NCBI GenBank assembly: GCA_009731375.1 | Contig: BJOX01000246.1 | Span: forward strand, 437,327 to 472,310 | Length of the DNA stretch: 34,984 nucleotides | Source: Paulinella micropora | Taxonomy: Eukaryota > Cercozoa > Imbricatea > Euglyphida | Reading direction: 5' to 3' | Part shown: one piece after another, positions 31,087-34,984 of the stretch | Position numbering within the stretch: position 1 is the stretch's first letter | Layout of the letters: each line of letters starts with the position of its first letter | The notes under the pieces: generated by a model | The model's database searches: none | The model's input: the letters and a program-made list of their open reading frames with translations, nothing else | What the model was told of the DNA's origin: nothing | Program-made: the position numbers and the translations under genes

Positions 31087-32531
31087 TCTTCTCCGTGTTT
31101 GTGACCACCACCGTAGTTGAGCCCGGGGGTGTAGGGGCTGGTGGGGCAGGAGCTGGTGGGGGAAGATATGTCGGAGGGTGTACCCTTGCACCACTCACTT
31201 TTGCTTTCATTCTTTCCAGTCTCATCTTCTTCTCGAACTCCTCATTCTCTTTCGCCTTCGTCTTCTCAGATATCACCAGCTTTCGAGCATGATTGATAAA
31301 GGCCACCAATTCAGAAGCAGATCTGAGAAAATTATATTTCTCCACATATTGGTCAACACCTGCTTTATTGGCGACCGGTGGTGCGTTAGTTGATTTAAGG
31401 ACAGAGTGATCCTTGGTAGGAATCCATCTCTTCCACGCCTCCTTGTGCAGTAACGCACCCATCAACAGTCTGATCTTGGTCAGTATTCTGTCAGTCTTCT
31501 CTAACTCATCAATCACAGGATGAGTTTCTCCTGCTGCCTTAATGCTTCTTTCCATCTCTGCCTTCCCCTCCTCCAAGGCCTTCATTTCCATCGTGAAAAA
31601 ATGAAACACGCCATTCGAGTTTTTTGAACCCAGAATGTTCTTCATTTTTGTTATATCGACTGCCTCTTGACCAGTCGCGAGGAATCTGGCCTTTGCTCTT
31701 GGGTTTGTGTACTGGAGGTAACCCTCACACCGTGGGCCGTATGAACGTTCCCAAATCAGGGTTTGAGTGTACCCCAAAGATAGCATCGAGTAATTCAAGG
31801 TGGGTGTGTATGTCCCCAAACTTGATATNNNNNNNNNNCTTTCTCTCTTCTTGATCAGAGACCAGTTTGCCGAGGAGCTGTGCTGTGTTTGATAATGATA
31901 TAGACATCCCTTTTAGCACGACTTCTCTCTCTTCTTTGATCCTGAGGGATCCACACATAAGTGTCCTTCCCTACCCCTATCCTGTTACCAAACTCTTTTT
32001 TAGAGAGGTCATAGTGGGCTTGCACCCACTGTTGATCCTCCACTGTGATTTCCTCCCTCTCAATATGAATCAAGTCGATCATTTTTCGTCCTCCTCCTCC
32101 CGTGTGGGCAGGTGACATGGGATTACCATATGCTCCTCCTCCTCCTGTCTCTTCTTGTTCAAATCCTCCTCCATCTTCGTCTCCTCCATATCCTCCTATG
32201 TCGTCCCAGCTCTCGTCTGCTCCTCCTCCCACTCCTTCATCTCCTCCTACTCCTCCTACTCCTACTCCTCCTACTCTTCCTACTCTTACTACTCTTCGTC
32301 TATTTATCTCTGTTCTTCCACCTACTCCTCCTTCTCCTCCTTCTTCTCCTTCTTCTTCTTCTTCTTCTTCTTCTTCTTCTTCTTCTTCTTCTTCTTCGTC
32401 TTGTCTTCCTCCTTCTCCTCCTTCTTCATTCAATCCTCCTCCTCCTCCTTCATTCAATCCTCCTCCTCCCCTTCTTCTTCTCTCTGTTCTGCTTCCAAGG
32501 AGTCACTCACCTCGGCGGTCTCTGTCGACAT
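31087..32531 (-). pseudogene. Degraded gag of element C
   Basis: Opens at the ATG 32531-32529 (MSTETAEVSDSLEAEQREEE) but stops within about 25 codons. A second frame from 32457 carries Gly/Glu-rich sequence and then VQAHYDLSKKEFGNRIG, similar to VAEYGNLSEKEFEDKIG of Gag A, and stops at 31855. After the gap 31829-31838 a third frame holds the capsid part (KEAWKRWIPTKDHSVLK, like DDAWKRWAFTKDHTILE) and the Pro-rich linker. Frameshifts make it non-functional. Confidence 0.75.
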
Positions 32532-33337
32532 GATGTCGTAGTAGTAATTAACAGGAGGACAGTGTCAGCTCCTATGTTTGGTTTTTTTTTTTTTTTTTTC
32601 TAGTTCGTTTGTGTTCTGTTCCTCCTTCAGTCGATTGACTAGTGAAGAGAGAAACTAATAGAGAGGGTAGAATGAGATTCCCTGTCCTCTATGAAACACT
32701 GTTTGTATGTTTGTTTTGGTTTGAGAAAAATAGTCTTTGAGACTTTCTCCGATTTCTTGTTCTCCTTGCTCAAATTGCTTTCTCCTTCTTTTCTACATTG
32801 TATCTAGTATGAGGCACTAGGACCTACAAGATAGTAATACAGAAGTTAGAAAAGCTCTCCTTGAGAAGTCGACAGTCGGTCGGATAGGTTCTCAGACCTA
32901 CCTTTAGAAAACGATCAGAGATGTGCAAAAATACTCTGACGTATGTGTGAGATAATGCAGATAAATGCACAAACTAGAAGGGTAGAGTGTTGTGCTCCTG
33001 TCCCTATGCTTGTTTGTGTTTTGTGTGTGTTCCTTCACTCTTCTGCCCACCTCCTTCTTCTTGGTCTCTGTGTGAGAACAGCAAGAACGACAGAGAGTTT
33101 GTATCTGATGTCTCGGAGGCTTGTGAGCACACAGATATGGATTGGGCTAGAGGGTACAAGACACCTGCTTGAGACCAATCAAATTATTTGTTTTGTGAAA
33201 GAGAGTTATGAGGGAGCGTTGGAGTATTTGTTTTCGTCTGACGTCCCCGTGTGACTCTGAGACAGGTCAGTGAAAATTCACTGTTGCCAGTGTGTGGCAA
33301 AGCAGAAAGAAATCACCCTAGTGATGTGGACTCCAAA
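32532..33337 (-). other. Leader of element C
   Basis: On the - strand it runs from TTTGGAGTCC just inside the LTR (TGG primer-site start) to the gag ATG. It shares CTCTCTGTCGTTCTTGCTG and the CATAC/AGATACA block with element B. It contains an A-run of 18-20 bases near 32581-32600. Confidence 0.6.
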
Positions 33338-33573
33338 TGTAATGCCACCAATGATAGCTCAAGAAAAAGTCGGTAATACAACCAAACACAGTCCTCAAAA
33401 ATGAGAATGGTCTCGTTGTATTAGCTCAGTGAAGCCGAACAGGAAAACGGCAACAGACCACGAATAAAATGGCATCAGGTCCAATCCGGACAAATAATAC
33501 TGAAAAACAGGCTGGCACACCTGTCATCAGGAAAAGGTACTTTTTACCGGCTATCCGGGTGGTGATGCCTACA
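33338..33573 (-). repeat. 5' LTR of element C
   Basis: Reverse complement of TGTAGGCATCACC...GGCATTACA, 236 bp. The outer end abuts ATTATATATA. Confidence 0.8.
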
Positions 33574-33857
33574 ATTATATATATATTGTCTATGTGCCTG
33601 GTGATACCATGTGGTATCGGATGATACCATATGGTATCAGTTTTTCAGAACTTTTTTTCAAAAAATTCTCTCGATCAAACCGGAGCAGTTTTGATGAATA
33701 AAACACTAGAAAAATGTTGAAAAAGTCCCTAGGAAGCGACTCGTAAAATTTCTTGACAAAATTTTTAGTTGAAGTTCTTTTTTTTTATTAAAGGGTGACC
33801 CCTCCCACTGCCCTTTTCCCACGTGAACCTACCACATAACGATTTTTTTGAGAAAAG
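33574..33857. other. Sequence upstream of the piggyBac-like gene, with two palindromes
   Basis: It holds the palindromes GATACCATGTGGTATC (33603-33618, one mismatch pair) and TGATACCATATGGTATCA (33622-33639, perfect), set 20 bp apart, then A/T-rich sequence to the ATG. These may be subterminal transposase-binding sites or an operator-like element. Confidence 0.5.
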
Positions 33858-34984
33858 ATGGAGGTGGGAGACACCCTTTCAGTCTCTCGGTTTGGAAAGC
33901 CATGGGCCAAAAAGAAATTTGGTGATCCCACCTTTCAACACATTATGGCTTTGGGGGTGTTGAAGGAAAAAGAAACAAAACACCAAAAAGCTTTAGCTAC
34001 GATGCGTTTTGACGAGAAGGATTATTACTTCTTGACCAAGCATTTGAGGACCGAGCCTGGGCAGGCAGGGTCGAGTTGGAAGTTCATGAATGAGGACGAG
34101 GAAGAGGTAGAGATGGAATTATCGGAGGACGAAGAAGAAGAACAAGAGGTGCAGGATGATGAACAAAAACAGGACCAGAACGACCAGGTACAGGAGCAGG
34201 AAAACGAAGAGGAGGAGGAGGGAGGAGAGGATGAAGCGGTTCCCTTTCTAAACCCTAGCCCTTTTACAGCAGGGCAATTAGAGGAAGAGAAAGAAAGGCT
34301 TTTGGGGAAGGGGTTCCAGTGGAAGGTGGGACCGCAGGCAGTGGACTGGAGCGCAGATCGGCCTCGACACAGAGCAAAGTCTACGATGGAAGACAAGTTT
34401 GATGTCTCCCCACTCACGTCCCACCTCCTCTCTCTCTGTTGTTTCGCTTTCTTTTCACTATTCCAGTATAGCCCAACACCCTTTACACTTTCTTTACATG
34501 TGTATGTAATTTTCATTGAATATTGTTTTGTTGTTTCAGAGAAAAACCTTAATCAAAATAAATTTTCAACTTACTTTTTCTTGTCTTTGTTGTATGCAAA
34601 CATGGTGTCCACTTTGATGCAAAAATATTTCGCAATTGCTATTTTTTTATTTTATTTATTTATTTTTTTGTGTGCATTTTTCCTACTTGTAGACACTTTC
34701 TTCATTTTTTCCCGATGTCTGCTGTTACAACCATTTTACAACTTACCAACCAGGAGCTAGCGAAGCAGGAAATTGACAGATTAGCCAGGGCATTGACAAC
34801 AGAAGAATTCATGGTTTTTTTGGGGTTGTCGCATTTCATTGGCGGACAGGGGTCGCAGGAGGTCACACTGGGCACCCAAGGATGGTGAGGGTACAGACGG
34901 ACTGCCAGGGGATGGTTTTGGAGAGTATATGGCCCTGAACAGATTCGACACCATACTGAAGTGCTTACGAACTGGTCCCCCCCC
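33858..34984 (+). CDS. piggyBac-like transposase, N-terminal part, 3' partial, possibly broken
   Basis: Exon 1 (33858 to about 34396) begins MEVGDTLSVSRFGKPWAKKK, passes through a strongly acidic Glu/Asp/Gln tract and ends near FQWKVGPQAVDWSADRPRH. A T-rich intron probably follows: a donor at 34397 (phase 2) matches the acceptor TACTTGTAG ending 34692. Exon 2 reads TNQELAKQEIDRLARALTTE then EFMVFLGLSHFIGG, and after a shift of one base near 34880, GEYMALNRFDTILKCLR. The EEF-x-FLGL and MxxNRFDxILKCLR spacing is that of the start of the piggyBac DDE domain (DDE_Tnp_1_7). The catalytic Asp residues lie beyond the window. The frameshift may be real decay or a sequencing error. Confidence 0.6.

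Larger units (their letters stand above)
31087..33573 (-). mobile_element. Element C: 5' half of a related LTR retrotransposon in reverse orientation
   Basis: On the - strand it has an LTR (33573-33338), leader (33337-32532) and a degraded gag (32531-31087). Pol is absent, lost in or beyond the gap. The LTR and leader resemble element B more than A, so B and C belong to one subfamily. Confidence 0.75.

Noticed and set aside
32112-32603. Leu/Ser/Pro-rich + strand ORFs that could look like a membrane protein
   Set aside because: They are the complement of the GGA/GAA acidic tract of gag in element C.
34397-34760. Continuation of the piggyBac-like ORF as a hydrophobic, membrane-like tail
   Set aside because: The DNA is T-rich with typical intron ends, and the family's conserved sequence resumes in another frame after TTGTAG at 34692.

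Overview
The window is eukaryotic nuclear DNA, most likely from an intron-rich protist or alga. It has spliced GT-AG genes (and a few GC-AG introns), huge tetranucleotide microsatellites, Ty3/gypsy-type LTR retrotransposons, a MITE-like element and a piggyBac-like transposase. The species cannot be fixed from the sequence; a chromerid or other alveolate/stramenopile alga is only a guess. Seven N-gaps and a poly-G start show that this is a repeat-rich draft assembly.

Region 1 (119-13865, + strand) is one large gene, open at its 5' end. I could join 27 exons with every intron phase consistent (about 1,212 codons plus TAA). The protein has Sel1-like repeats at the N-terminus, then a long Glu/Lys/Arg/Gln/Ala-rich coiled coil, then an Ala/Glu repeat linker, then three copies of a small 'FGQG...YxDG...RPGPVKTSC' domain. 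Most introns consist almost entirely of microsatellite (CTAT, CCTA, TA, CATA, GATA, CATGT, CT). Several exons are recent duplicates: an array of 33-nt mini-exons encoding an 11-residue coiled-coil unit, two further 33-nt exon-tail copies, and three alternative exons whose phases make them mutually exclusive. Introns also hold a 132-bp MITE-like element, two insertions with shared ends placed inside CTAT arrays, and a ~400-bp inverted repeat around one exon.

Region 2 (14263-33573) is a nest of related LTR retrotransposons. Element A (14714-25124, + strand) is nearly intact: 249-bp LTRs, a TCAC target duplication, an 835-codon Gag with a CCCH finger, and a 1,915-codon Pol (protease-like, RT, RNase H, integrase, GPY/F). 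Gag and Pol lie in the same frame, separated by a single TGA that also lies inside a possible 93-nt intron. A sits in the 5' leader of an older, broken element B (LTR 14263-14499, resuming 25125-30931). B is followed across a gap by the 5' half of a broken relative C in the opposite orientation (31087-33573, - strand).

Region 3 (33574-34984) has two tandem 16-18-bp palindromes, then the N-terminal part of a piggyBac-like transposase gene that runs off the right edge, apparently with an intron and a frameshift.
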